Position numbers and translations under genes: made by a program. Of a stretch of 23,255 nucleotides of DNA, positions 1-8,047 are shown in pieces. The stretch spans positions 286,701-309,955 of the forward strand of contig NW_003137823.1 in the NCBI RefSeq assembly GCF_000003605.2, given 5' to 3'. Each line of letters begins with the position of its first letter. The stretch's first letter is position 1. The notes below the pieces were generated by a model, which worked only from the letters and a program-made list of their open reading frames with translations, searched no databases and had not been told where the DNA came from. The DNA comes from Saccoglossus kowalevskii (Eukaryota > Hemichordata > Enteropneusta > Harrimaniidae).

Positions 1-153
1 ATTGGTTACAATTTCGTATGCATCCCAAATCTGTTTCCATTTCTTCCAATTTTTGGCAAGATTACCCTTCAATTCAAGTGTTGGAGGCAGTGGAACATTA
101 GATGTAAAGTTCGATGGACGGGGAACATTTCCTTGTGCTTGATTATCCGCCAT
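1..153 (-). CDS. gag: Gag N-terminus of LTR retrotransposon (partial, runs off left edge)
   Basis: The minus strand is open from an ATG at 151-153 to the window edge, giving 51 residues with no stop. The start has a favourable context (A at -3, ATGGCG) and is the first ATG after the leader. A proline-rich N-terminus leads into a segment reading LELKGNLAKNWKKWKQIW. The 'GNL-x-x-NW-x-x-W' signature is typical of Gag proteins in invertebrate Ty3/gypsy elements, just after the initiator region. Gag would form the particle that packages element RNA. The frame is intact as far as it can be seen, so this may be a younger insertion than the LINE it interrupts. The Gag call rests on motif recognition, not alignment. 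Confidence 0.72.
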   Translation of the reverse strand, partial: MADNQAQGNVPRPSNFTSNVPLPPTLELKGNLAKNWKKWKQIWDAYEIVTN

Positions 154-189
154 ACTTCGAACAAGGAAAGTTGGTCTGATCAGTTTAAA

Positions 190-197
190 ACTCACCT
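190..197 (-). promoter_or_regulatory. Possible splice donor in the retrotransposon leader
   Basis: Between the primer-binding site and the Gag start, the minus strand reads AG|GTGAGT, a near-perfect 5' splice-site consensus. It could serve a spliced subgenomic RNA of the element or be chance. No acceptor is in view. Confidence 0.2.
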
Positions 198-272
198 CGG
201 CGATTCAATTTCAGGCCGATATGGATTTCTGGATTACAAAACGTTTCTTTGTGCATTCATTTAGCAACAAGA

Positions 273-287
273 CCACTTCTGACACCA
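273..287 (-). other. Primer-binding site of the LTR retrotransposon
   Basis: The minus strand reads TGGTGTCAGAAGTGG directly after a terminal ...ACA. A TGG-initiated stretch abutting the 5' LTR is the hallmark of a site complementary to the CCA-ended 3' terminus of a primer tRNA. This exact style of site is common in Ty3/gypsy elements. It fixes the inner LTR boundary at 287/288 and the element's orientation. Confidence 0.75.
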
Positions 288-481
288 TGTAAAGTCTACT
301 TGACTTTGTATTCAAAAGAATAATGATCGTACACAAGGATGACCTCAGGCAATGCCCGACAGTAATATTTTTACTGACTACGCATGCGTAATGGAACATA
401 CCATTACAAAAGGAAGAGCCGTAGCTCTTGCAATACAAGGGGCAATGTATTAGAGGCACTAACGTTACAGTGGTCATTACA
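288..481 (-). repeat. Putative 5' LTR (~194 bp)
   Basis: The inner edge is set by the adjacent primer-binding site. The proposed outer edge gives an LTR that begins TGTAATG and ends TTTACA on the minus strand, obeying the TG...CA rule. It is inferred from where LINE-like coding sequence seems to resume (~487), so it could shift by a few bases. The second LTR is outside the window, so identity between LTRs and the target-site duplication cannot be checked. Confidence 0.5.
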
Positions 482-685
482 AACATGTAGCGACATCCAT
501 CTGCCGCCGGGCCGTAGCTAGAGTGTATGAAGAAACAGTATCTGCAATGGTATGATATGATATATGTGCTCCCACTATCCTGCACAAGGGCCGTGGTCAC
601 TCTTCTCCCTAAAAAAAAGACGTTACCAACGTAAAACACTGGCAACTTGTGAATCTTATGTAGCGATTACAAAATTTTTACTAAA

Positions 686-1180
686 TTGCTTGCTTTGCGT
701 TTGCGCAGGGTTTTAGGCAGCATTATTCATCCAGACCAAACTTGCAGCATACCAAATAGGCATATTCATGACAATATAAATCTACTGCGTGACAGTATTG
801 ACTATGCCAACTTAACTAACTCACCCCTGGCTATTGTTGCCATTGACCAGGAAAAGGCATTTGATAGGATACATCACGGATACCTCTTTAATACGCTTCG
901 TGCCTTTGGTTTTGGTGATCGTTTCCTTTCTTACATTCGCCTCATGTATACCAATGCCCAGTCCCTGGTCCGAGTTAACTGCGCCCTTACTACACCCATC
1001 ACAGTGGCCCGTGGCATTAGGCAAGGGTGTTCAATGTCCACTGCCCTCTACGTCACTGCCATTGAACCACTACTTCATAAAATCAGGAATGATGGAAACA
1101 TTGAAGGGTTGGTTATACCTCACAGCAAAAACCAACATTCTGAACTCACTGCTTACGCTGATGACGTGGAATTTTTTTAA
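686..1180 (+). pseudogene. LINE reverse-transcriptase core, longest open segment
   Basis: This 164-residue open stretch holds the finger and palm motifs of the reverse transcriptase. They include DQEKAFDRIHH with the first catalytic Asp, RGIRQGCSMS, and the YADD box at 1154-1165 with the other two catalytic Asp residues. The three catalytic aspartates are therefore preserved although the rest of the ORF is broken. Real coding extends upstream of the open frame: SDYKIFTKLL precedes it in the same frame from ~663. The wording of the motifs matches the Tx1 lineage of the L1 group better than Jockey, CR1 or RTE. It ends at a stop created by a shift at the T-rich run after YADD. Confidence 0.92.
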
Positions 1181-1194
1181 TAACTCGCAAGCAG

Positions 1195-1701
1195 GATTTC
1201 AACTTACTGAGTCGCTGGTTACAGGTCTATGAGCTTGCGTCAAACTCAAAAATCAATCTCCAAAAATCAAAAGGGTTATGGGTAGGTAGCTGGCGCAACA
1301 TCACCTACTGCCCTCTCAATATCAAATGAAACAGCGAGGGGTTGAAACTGTTAGGTGTTTATCTTGGGAATAATCTAACTTATATGAATCAGAACTGGGC
1401 TCACTTTGTTCACAGCATGTCTTACAGAGCGCGCGCTCTTATTATTAATAATCTGATTTCATCCCAGTTATTGTACCGCTTTAACAGCCTTGTGCCGCCA
1501 TCGGACGTAGTTCTGAAGGTACAGAAAATGCTGCTTGATTTCGTTTGGCAAGACCGACATTGGGTATCTGCCGCAACACTGTACCTTCCCTTGGAAAGGG
1601 GCGGACAAAATGTTACACATCTTCCAACATGCATAAGTACTATGCGACTTTCCTATATTCAAAGATATCTATATAATAATCATGACCACCCCTTGTTTTA
1701 A
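1195..1701 (+). pseudogene. LINE ORF2 thumb/connection segment
   Basis: Coding resumes in a new frame at 1195 (DFNLLSRWLQVYELASNSKINLQKSK) and continues through KLLGVYLGNN and SYRARALIINNLISSQLLYR to LPLERGGQNV. That run of motifs is typical of the region just after the palm in Tx1/L1 ORF2. A TGA at 1327-1329 replaces an expected tryptophan, so the ORF scanner sees only the part from 1342. It ends at TAA 1699-1701 through another frame disruption; related residues continue in other frames to ~2400. Confidence 0.85.
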
Positions 1702-2422
1702 ATTCACAGACTACGTTTTGTATGCAAGCAAGCAATATGTCATATGCAAGTCAACTACTATGCACCACTATCAAAGTACCTGCCATTATTTTATTATGAG
1801 CTCCTCCAGTGTTGGAAATCTGTAGATAAAGTGCGTAAATTCAATGATAATAACGTAACTTAATGAGCCACTGTTTAACAACCCACTCATCATACATCCC
1901 ATAAGATTTAGCCTTTTGTGCTCAGACATTTTGTTGACGCGGGGATAACCAAAGTACACATGTATGTGATTTGGTCTCAGAAAGGAATAAAACTTGGTTG
2001 GAGGCCGCTGATATGTCGGGTAAAATTAAAATCCATTCGGAGCGTATTCTCTATCTCAGTATCAAGGTCATTCACGATTCTATTCCTACCAAATGAAAAG
2101 ATACTATCAACACTTACTTCAAAAGGAACGGGAAGTTTAATCAACCTCTTTCACATCATAGCTTTCAACTGCACTTTTCTGATGAACTCAATTTGCCACT
2201 ATATAAGTTTGAAAAAGGTGCAATCTATAAATATCTAATACATGTCCAGTCAATAACACAACACCCACCCACAAAAACATTCTTAGTCTGCCTGAAAGTG
2301 CTAAACCCAACTTCAAGGATTGCTATGAAACACCAGTCATTAACAAATATGGGGATCTGCAGTGCAGTGCCTTTCCAACGGGGAGATTTCTGTTCAAAGC
2401 TCGTTTGAACAATTCTGATGAA

Positions 2423-2473
2423 TGTCCTTTTTGTGATGAAGTTGACACATTTCAACACATTTTTTATGATCGT
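2423..2473 (+). pseudogene. LINE C-terminal Cys/His motif, last Cys lost
   Basis: The frame reads CPFCDEVDTFQHIFYDR. Tx1/L1-type ORF2 proteins carry a C-x2-C...H-x3/4-C motif here, with the final Cys usually followed by Pro. Here Arg (CGT) occupies that slot before Pro, one transition away from TGT. The motif is thought to help nucleic-acid binding; this copy would be defective. Confidence 0.75.
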
Positions 2474-2539
2474 CCATCAAATAGCGCTTTACTCCATTAT
2501 TTTAATAACATCGCGTCGCGACTGTATCAGGGGGAAATC

Positions 2540-3095
2540 TTCTCCTCTGGGGTTCTCCACACGTGTCAGGGGGGAATTTCGTCTCGTCTCTCTATTGCGT
2601 CCCCTTGAGGTGCGGGATCGGGAACGTAAAAAAACCTTTACAGTCAAATAAGGCACACACAACGAAATACGTTTCAACTCTCGTCTTTGTCGGTCAGTTG
2701 AGCACTCTATAAGACACAGCGCCCTGGGGAAAAATCCCCAAGACTATCGCAAGGCTGATCCAAGACTCTGTCCAAGACTGCGTCAAGACTCGCCCCAAGA
2801 CTCTCCAGGACTGGACTGTGTCTGTCGTGCTTTACTCGCCAAGACCAACTAAAAACTTTTTATTCAGTTTCAAAACTCTAACCAATTACAAAACAGTAAA
2901 AAGGCTCCAGGGCGTAACCTTCAATCATACAGCCAATCACACTAAGTACTGAACACGTCATATCTTTTGATTAATCGTTCACTACATTAATAACTACGAA
3001 TACCAACTGTCAGAAATAGTAGTCCAAATAGCGACGGTTATCTCGTAATTAGTTCCAAAACATTGAGTCGAGTTCCGTCCAGGACCTCGCCTGCC
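2540..3095. repeat. Apparent ~0.55 kb insertion inside the LINE, unknown family
   Basis: In Tx1-type ORF2 the Cys/His motif is normally followed within several tens of residues by the tail now found at 3102-3350. Here ~550 bp with no ORF2-like residues lies between. It holds two related G-rich starts (TCAGGGGGAAAT near 2527 and TCAGGGGGGAATT near 2567), a TGGGGAAAAATCCCCA hairpin near 2725-2740 and an 11-12 bp tandem array. Its base composition is higher in G+C than the LINE. It may be a small inserted element. No terminal repeats or target duplication could be fixed, so the ends are approximate. Confidence 0.4.
2739..2812 (+). repeat. Seven-unit CAAGACT tandem array (11-12 bp period)
   Basis: CAAGACT or a one-base variant starts at 2739, 2750, 2761, 2773, 2784, 2796 and 2806, giving spacings of 11, 11, 12, 11, 12 and 10 bp. 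Only the 7-bp core is conserved; the 4-5 bp between cores varies. The array lies within the apparent insertion inside the LINE. Confidence 0.8.
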
Positions 3096-3101
3096 TAAAC
3101 G

Positions 3102-3350
3102 ATGCCAGACATAACACAGCCGTTCACTCGTAATCAACTAATTAAGTCGATTAACAGACACGCGAAAACAAATTCATCACAACTGCTTCAACCAGACTTT
3201 CGCAATCCTATTCAAAGCATTAAGTCAAGGCTTGAAACAGAATATGAATATTCTCGGATCACGAACCAACTGCCTGAATTTGAAATTATGTGGACGGCAG
3301 AGGATGCACTATGTAAAATCGAGGATAACACACTTCGCATTCTACTGTAA
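3102..3350 (+). pseudogene. LINE ORF2 C-terminal tail
   Basis: This 82-residue frame ends IKSRLETEYEYSRITNQL...FEIMWTAEDALCKIEDNTLRILL with a stop at 3350. The pattern (basic residues, RLxTEYxY, then a W and 'LC-x-V/I-x-D/N-N-x-L-x-I-x-L-stop') is the typical last ~50 residues of Tx1-clade ORF2. It therefore marks the true 3' end of ORF2 rather than a separate gene. The Met at 3102 is only an internal codon of the old ORF. Confidence 0.8.
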
Positions 3351-3725
3351 TTGTGGCAGGTATGGTCGATTTAAAACAGGAAGTTGCCTTGTCTTGTTGT
3401 TAAATATCGATGCAAACGAACATCATTGTATTAGCAAAATTAGCACACGCACAGGAGCCAAGAGTTTTGTCCTCTTGGTGGGCTATCATTGCACACACTT
3501 GCAGCAGCGCATATCTGTTTTATGTTACTTGTTCTGTGTTTTAAATGTTTTGATTTTCCTCTGGAATTTGGCAGGGGGGTGGTACCCCCTTAAGTGCGAA
3601 CCGGTGTCACCGGCCTGCCTACGGGGTTCCAAGGTGTTTTTGTACTGTTACGTGATCGTCTTTTATTTTATTTTACCCGTGAACCAAAAGCATAATATAA
3701 TATAATGTAATTTGATTAGGTTGGA
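3351..3725 (+). other. Probable LINE 3' UTR, no gene
   Basis: Downstream of the ORF2 stop, this stretch is non-coding. It contains short inverted motifs (GGGGGTGGTACCCCC near 3574; CCGGTGTCACCGG near 3601) and an AT-rich run near 3690-3710. A LINE 3' UTR is the natural reading. No clear poly(A) tail or terminal simple repeat marks its end. Confidence 0.4.
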
Positions 3726-3897
3726 GTACTGTTTGAGTGCATACTTTGAGGTATTTTTGTAATAACCGTATTATTATATATCTTTTCTTTCAAGGACACA
3801 CCATGGGAATGCCAAAATTCAAAGTGTTTAGAACAGAGTCAGCGAACTTCTTTGTGTAGAGTCCGGTCAAACTACACACTCCAAACACTGGCAGCGC
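3726..3897 (+). repeat. Dispersed repeat, copy 1
   Basis: This copy matches 16413-16526 in the same orientation. Both begin GTACTGT(T/C)TGAGT, share AATAA(C/T)CGTATTATTATA, and share a 46-bp block (3827-3872 versus 16468-16513) containing TCAGCGAACTT and AGTCCGGTCAAAC with only four or five mismatches. Copy 1 carries ~35 extra bases (about 3787-3826) that copy 2 lacks. Similarity fades near CTGGCAGCGCC. The repeat has no coding capacity and is probably a non-autonomous transposon family. Confidence 0.75.
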
Positions 3898-4764
3898 CCT
3901 CAATTTCGTTCCTCTCGTTCGGGTTTTCAAATAAATATTTTAAACAATAAGGATGAAAACATTACAAATGATGTGGCAAAACAAATGTATAACCGTTTTA
4001 AAGGACAGTTGTCGTATCGCACTAGCCGGTGAATTGTCCAATACCTTCCAATCACCTAAAAAATTACCTAATTAAAGATTGGTAACGTCTTAGTTTGTAG
4101 TCAAAGTCGTCATCTTTGTTTATAACATAACTTTAATATACGAAAACATTGAATTAAAAGTGAAATGCTTAGACTAGCATGCTTCAGCTAATAATTTGCA
4201 ATATAGAAACAAAAAAGACACATCTCCATCAGTCAAGTCTGGTCCAAGAGATACCACAATTGTAATATCAGTAGACTGTTCAGAACTGATTTTAGCTACG
4301 TACACGCATGCGACCTTCCCATTGGCTGTATTAGCTATGTATTGTGACTGGCAAAATTACGAGGGGTCGTGTAATTAAGCTTTGAAAAAAGACAGCGCGT
4401 ATAAATAGTGGTTAATATTTTAAAGAAACACTTACGTTGAAATATAATTGGCAGGGCTCCAGAAGGAGTACCTACACTTTAAGCAATTTTTTTTAAAATT
4501 ATGCTAATTTATTCATGACGTAAGTTTCTATGCTTATGAATATTCATTAATTTGTGGGTCAATACATTTTAAAAGGGGCGATATATTATTTTGGGGGGAA
4601 GATTTAGAAAGGGGATCAGTAATCTTTAGGGGGGTCAATACAAAAGAAGGGACCAATTTGGAGTGCAGACATGCTCCTCGTGCCTGTTGTTGCACGTGAA
4701 CTACAGCTGTCAACTGTGTTGACTGTTTTTCTGACTTGAGATTTTGAATCCGCTGTTTATGTTT
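3898..4764. other. Non-coding, no gene seen
   Basis: This is AT-rich sequence with stops in all frames. A cluster of G runs on the plus strand (4576-4650, such as GGGGGG near 4592 and 4633) is too loosely spaced for a confident quadruplex. Nothing else is supported. Confidence 0.6.
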
Positions 4765-4985
4765 TTAACGAGTGTCTGATCCGTGCTTCGAACTTTGAGT
4801 TCTCAGCGCACTGACTTGTCCAGTGTACCACGAGTGTCTTCACACAAGAGATATGATTTAAGTCCTATTCATAGGAGCACTGTCTTCACTAGCATTCAAA
4901 AATCTAACTAAACATACTGGATTCGAACCAGCGATTGCTCACATTGCTGACATAGTACAAATCAACTGAGCTATGTGGGTAGTCA
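4765..4985 (-). mobile_element. tRNA-derived SINE relic
   Basis: On the minus strand, TAGCTCAGTTGAT (complement of 4961-4973) matches the Pol III A box. GGTTCGAATCC (complement of 4919-4929) matches the B box and sits in a T-arm-like stem (GCTGG/CCAGT). The spacing is that of a tRNA. The acceptor strands do not pair and the anticodon arm is not recognisable, so it is not a working tRNA gene. Downstream on the same strand, a second stretch (about 4775-4839) again has a tRNA-like look, with TGGTACACTGG and AGTTCGAAGC. A tRNA-headed SINE, possibly with two tRNA-related units, is the best explanation. The 3' end is uncertain. Confidence 0.6.
4768..4839. repeat. 10-bp direct repeat flanking a 52-bp tRNA-like segment
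   Basis: ACGAGTGTCT occurs at 4768-4777 and again at 4830-4839 in direct orientation, bracketing the second tRNA-like stretch. This could be a target-site duplication or an internal SINE repeat. Confidence 0.5.
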
Positions 4986-5685
4986 TGCAAATTGTCGTAT
5001 TTTTCATGTACATGGTGCATCGTGACTTGGAATTTAAAGTGGTATTTCATGTGGGTGTCATTAATAGATGTTACAAAATTTGTTTCTGTATGCTATGATC
5101 CAAACACTGCAGACAATATTCACTGTTAAAACTTAGAACGAAGACCGAATATCCTGTTCTTAGAACACATAGTGTTACTTGGTATTATCTGTCTTTCAGA
5201 CTGTTGTTCCTTGTCAACAGATTTGCTCAAATTTAATATTCCATACCTTAAAAAAATAGTGAATTTACTGCATACATTATTTAATTTAATAATAAAAGTA
5301 AATAATCGTTAAGTATATATGCCAAAGCATAAAGCGTATTTTGTTATTATTGTACATTATTTCTTTAAAGACGATAAAAAGAAAACATCGCTTCCACACG
5401 CGCGAACTCAATCTGAGCGCTCCATTTACTCAATCGAACCAAAGGCCTTTGTGTCAGCAACATTTGCACCTAACAATGCAGGAAATAGCGTTTCAGAGGG
5501 TCCAGATTTCAAAATGTTGGACGGGGAGCATGCCCGGACTCTCTAAACTGTAAATCTAGGTGTTTTGATATATCACACATTGTTGTCCCCACTTTAAAAT
5601 CATATATTATATTTTTTTATATATTTTTTTTGATCGCAAATGACTTGTTTTACAACACTACTGTTTTAAAATAAAACATTTTTAC
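4986..5685. other. Non-coding, no gene seen
   Basis: This is AT-rich spacer. A short G+C-richer patch at ~5490-5545 (GGGGAGCATGCCCGG, palindromic around GCATGC) resembles wording often seen at the ends of invertebrate repeats, but no element could be delimited. The 75-residue frame starting at 5319 shows no known motif and is not called. Confidence 0.55.
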
Positions 5686-5689
5686 CGTT

Positions 5690-6110
5690 TTGTGATAAAA
5701 CATTTAAAGTGTTTGTACTAGTCACAAATTTTGTAAAGTGTTTCCACCAGGAACATATATAAAACGTACTTATTATTACAACACTTTTAAAAGTGTTTTA
5801 CTGGTCACATATTTGTAAAGTGCTTCCACCAGGAACATGTATAACACGTGTTTATTATCACAAGACTTTTAAAAGTGTTTTACTAGACACACATTTTGTG
5901 AAGTGTTTATAATCACGACACGTAGAAAAATGTCTCAACCGAAGATATGTTTTAATGAAGTGTTTACTATCACAACTCTTTTAAAAGTGATTTCACTAGA
6001 CACATATTTTGAAAAGAGTTTCCACCAGAAATATATATATAAAAATATTGACAAGTGCTCGTAACAGACACATTTTAAAATGTATTTACACTGATAACAT
6101 AGTAAAAAAT
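5690..6110 (+). repeat. Degenerate tandem array A, ~82-bp unit, 4-5 copies
   Basis: Anchors of the form ACTAGTCACA or ACTAGACACA recur at 5717, 5800, 5882, 5995 and (degenerate) ~6063, giving steps of 83, 82, 113 and 68 bp. Each better-preserved unit continues with a TTTTGTAAAGTGTTTCCACC-type block, then AGGAACATATATAA, a TTATTATYACAA block, and a palindromic AACACTTTTAAAAGTGTT-like junction. Units 1 and 2 are closest; units 3 to 5 have indels. There is no coding potential. The array looks like a small minisatellite or the internal repeat of a Helitron- or MITE-like element. Confidence 0.85.
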
Positions 6111-7661
6111 CATTAACATTATCATTTTTGAAAACAAAATATTTCATGATAAGACACTTTGCACTATTGTACAGTAATCATAACAAACGATAAACGCATC
6201 ATGTAATCAAGTAAGAATAATAAGGTAAGTTCAAGTGTAACATTTAAAAAATGACATGTATAGTTGTTGTAAAAGATAGTATCAATCGCGTGAATAAGTG
6301 TGTTTACTTAAATTCAAACCTTTTAGGAAACTGTAGATACAATACCCCATATTTGTGAACACTGACACTTCAAAACAGATGAGTAATTAACTGAAACGAA
6401 CAAAAACATGTTTTTGAACCCTTTCCTCAATGACATAAATGAAAAGACCAAATCTCTTCTCATGTGGTATTCTTGTCTCGGATGCAGTCCATCCGGGCAC
6501 AAATTCTTGGGGAAAAATAGTGAGATATATATAATCATAAATTTTATACATTCACACTCAATCCTCGACTCTGACTATATGCACTCCATCTATTCTATTT
6601 CATTCATCTTTTAATTTTCTATCCGTTAAATAGGTTGTTTTAAAATCACCCCTAAAATGAATTGTGTGGTATTTTGAAACTATATTTGCCTATTAAATCA
6701 AAGTTCTTCTTGCATAGAAGACGAGGGCACTGAACTAACAATAACTCAAATTAATTAATTCCGAATATTACCAGTATCATCTTGTCCGATCCGATTGTTT
6801 CTCTTAAAATCTGAAAAGTAAAGTTTATAAGTTTTATCAGTTATCATGCACATAACGAAATAAATGGAGGCCGCTGCAAATATCAATATATGTAGTACAC
6901 AATTGCCGACGCTGGCTATATCAAATACACTTGCCACACGCTTCGTTACGGAGTAACAATATCATCAAACCTTTAGGTTTGTTTAGGATAAGTTCCGGTT
7001 CCCTTCTTTCCTCATACAATCAAAAAAGTCGTCATTCGGTTCAAGTTGTTATTGCTTCTTCAACGAGTATGCCACCTGTCCACACACTCCAATAGTATAA
7101 TTCAGTCATGAATGAGCATTCGCACGACACATGTTACCAGTTACTTGAACACGCCACATACATTAATGTCCACCGTCATTTACGTAAGGTATTTCAAAAT
7201 ATTTATTATTCATTTTTTATATTGTATTTATTGTATTAATTACATTTCTAAATAACAATTGAATGGTTATGTATTATTAGAGGCTTAGAGGGGCTCGTTT
7301 ACAATAGGCACAAATTCGCACAGGTACGTGGTAATCACCATATTGGAATTCATCACCGAGGCTCCGCCGATAGAATAAGAGCTGTAAATACATTGAATCT
7401 AATGATTAGATCACAGGGAATTAATGCCTGTTTAGCGCAGCGTCATTCAGCTTACTAACTCGAACATTGATAATAACACCATCGGTTATTAAACTTGTGA
7501 CAGGAACATGATATGTACACTCACAAAATACTAAAATCGCTACATGCACAGAATGACTTGCTGACAAATGTGACGTGTGTGAGCATTTTTTACAATAAAT
7601 ATGCTGCACACAGTCGATAATAAGTGTTGTGTACATTATATATGCATACTGTAGACGGCAT
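6111..7661. other. Non-coding, no gene seen
   Basis: This is AT-rich sequence. The longest frames (minus strand, 7421-7753, 110 codons; others about 70) lack recognisable motifs, and the longest partly overlaps the tandem array that follows. No RNA gene or element was identified. Confidence 0.55.
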
Positions 7662-8047
7662 ACAAAAGTGTCCTGTATATAATCGGATGTTTTAGGTTGG
7701 AACATTGCATGTGTGTTTGTTTTCTGAAGTGCCTCAAAATAAGACAGTTTCAAAGAAAAGTGCTTTAGTTACTCTTATGACCGTTTGTACATGTCATATA
7801 CATAAACACTTATAAAACATGCATAGTCGGGTGTTTTACCTTGAAACATTACATGTGTGTTTGATTTAGGAAGTGCTTCATGATAAAATAATTTAACAAT
7901 TTGGAAGAAAAATGTTTTAGTGTTTTACTCTCATGGACACAAATGAGACTTATACATTAACACTTTGCGAAACATTTATAGTCCGATGTTTTTCGGGTTG
8001 AAAAATCGTTGGTGATTTCTGAAGTGGTTCAAATTGGACATGTTTAA
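7662..8047 (+). repeat. Degenerate tandem array B, ~144-155-bp unit, about 2.7 copies
   Basis: Anchors TCGGATGTTTTAGG (7683), TCGGGTGTTTTACC (7827) and TCCGATGTTTTTCG (7982) are 144 and 155 bp apart. After each anchor comes a TTGRAACATTRCATGTGTGTTTG-like block, which is most eroded in the third. It is followed by a TCTGAAGTGCTTCAAAATAA-like block and then (units 1 and 2) GAAAAGTGCTTTAGTGTTACTC and TATACATAAACACTT. Some wording, such as CACTTTTAAAAC and AGTGTTTTACT, recalls array A 1.6 kb away, so the two may share ancestry. Confidence 0.8.

Larger units (their letters stand above)
1..481 (-). mobile_element. 5' end of a Ty3/gypsy-like LTR retrotransposon (partial)
   Basis: Read on the minus strand, the parts come in the order expected for the 5' end of an LTR retrotransposon: a putative LTR ending in ...TTTACA, immediately a tRNA-type primer-binding site beginning TGG, a ~120-nt leader, then a Gag reading frame that runs off the left edge. 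On the right the sequence resumes as LINE reverse-transcriptase coding, so the element probably inserted into that LINE. Most of the element, including pol and the second LTR, lies outside the window. The Gag is unlike the SCAN-type Gag at the right end of the window, so these are two different families. Confidence 0.72.
487..3350 (+). pseudogene. Degenerate L1/Tx1-clade LINE ORF2 (reverse transcriptase to C-terminus)
   Basis: Successive frames carry the domains of a Tx1-type non-LTR retrotransposon polyprotein in order. They are LPLSCTRAVVTLLPKK (~558-612), a segment containing SDYKIFTKLLAL (~660-700), RT palm motifs including AIDQEKAFDRIHH and RGIRQGCSMS (~835-1045), and YADD (1154-1165). 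The thumb/connection follows at 1195-1701 (LLGVYLGNN, then RARALIINNL), with further linker at ~1770-2400. CPFC...H lies at 2423-2473, and the C-terminal tail (RLETEYEY, DALCKIEDNTLRILL) ends at a stop at 3350. Frame shifts lie near 610, 660, at the T8 run near 1170, and several times between 1700 and 2400. A TGA at 1327-1329 sits where Trp is expected. The last Cys of the Cys/His motif is Arg (CGT, 2471-2473). The endonuclease domain is absent. The copy is dead; product function would have been target-primed reverse transcription. Confidence 0.9.

Noticed and set aside
211-645. 144-codon open frame on the minus strand
   Set aside because: It lies antisense across the LTR and the start of LINE coding, mixes the two and has no domain; the plus-strand RT reading and the LTR/PBS structure explain the DNA.
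821-1232. Other frames overlapping the RT core on both strands
   Set aside because: They are shadows of the RT frame, which carries the catalytic motifs.
1426-1439. AGAGCGCGCGCTCT palindrome as a regulatory site
   Set aside because: It falls in LINE coding for the common RARAL motif, so codon choice explains it.
4576-4650. G-quadruplex cluster
   Set aside because: G runs are separated by 15 to 35 bases, too far for a stable intramolecular quadruplex.
4919-4980. Functional tRNA gene on the minus strand
   Set aside because: A and B boxes are present, but the acceptor strands do not pair and there is no readable anticodon arm; it fits a SINE head or tRNA relic.
5690-8047. CRISPR array
   Set aside because: Repeat units are 80-150 bp, degenerate and tandem without unique spacers, and the DNA is eukaryotic.
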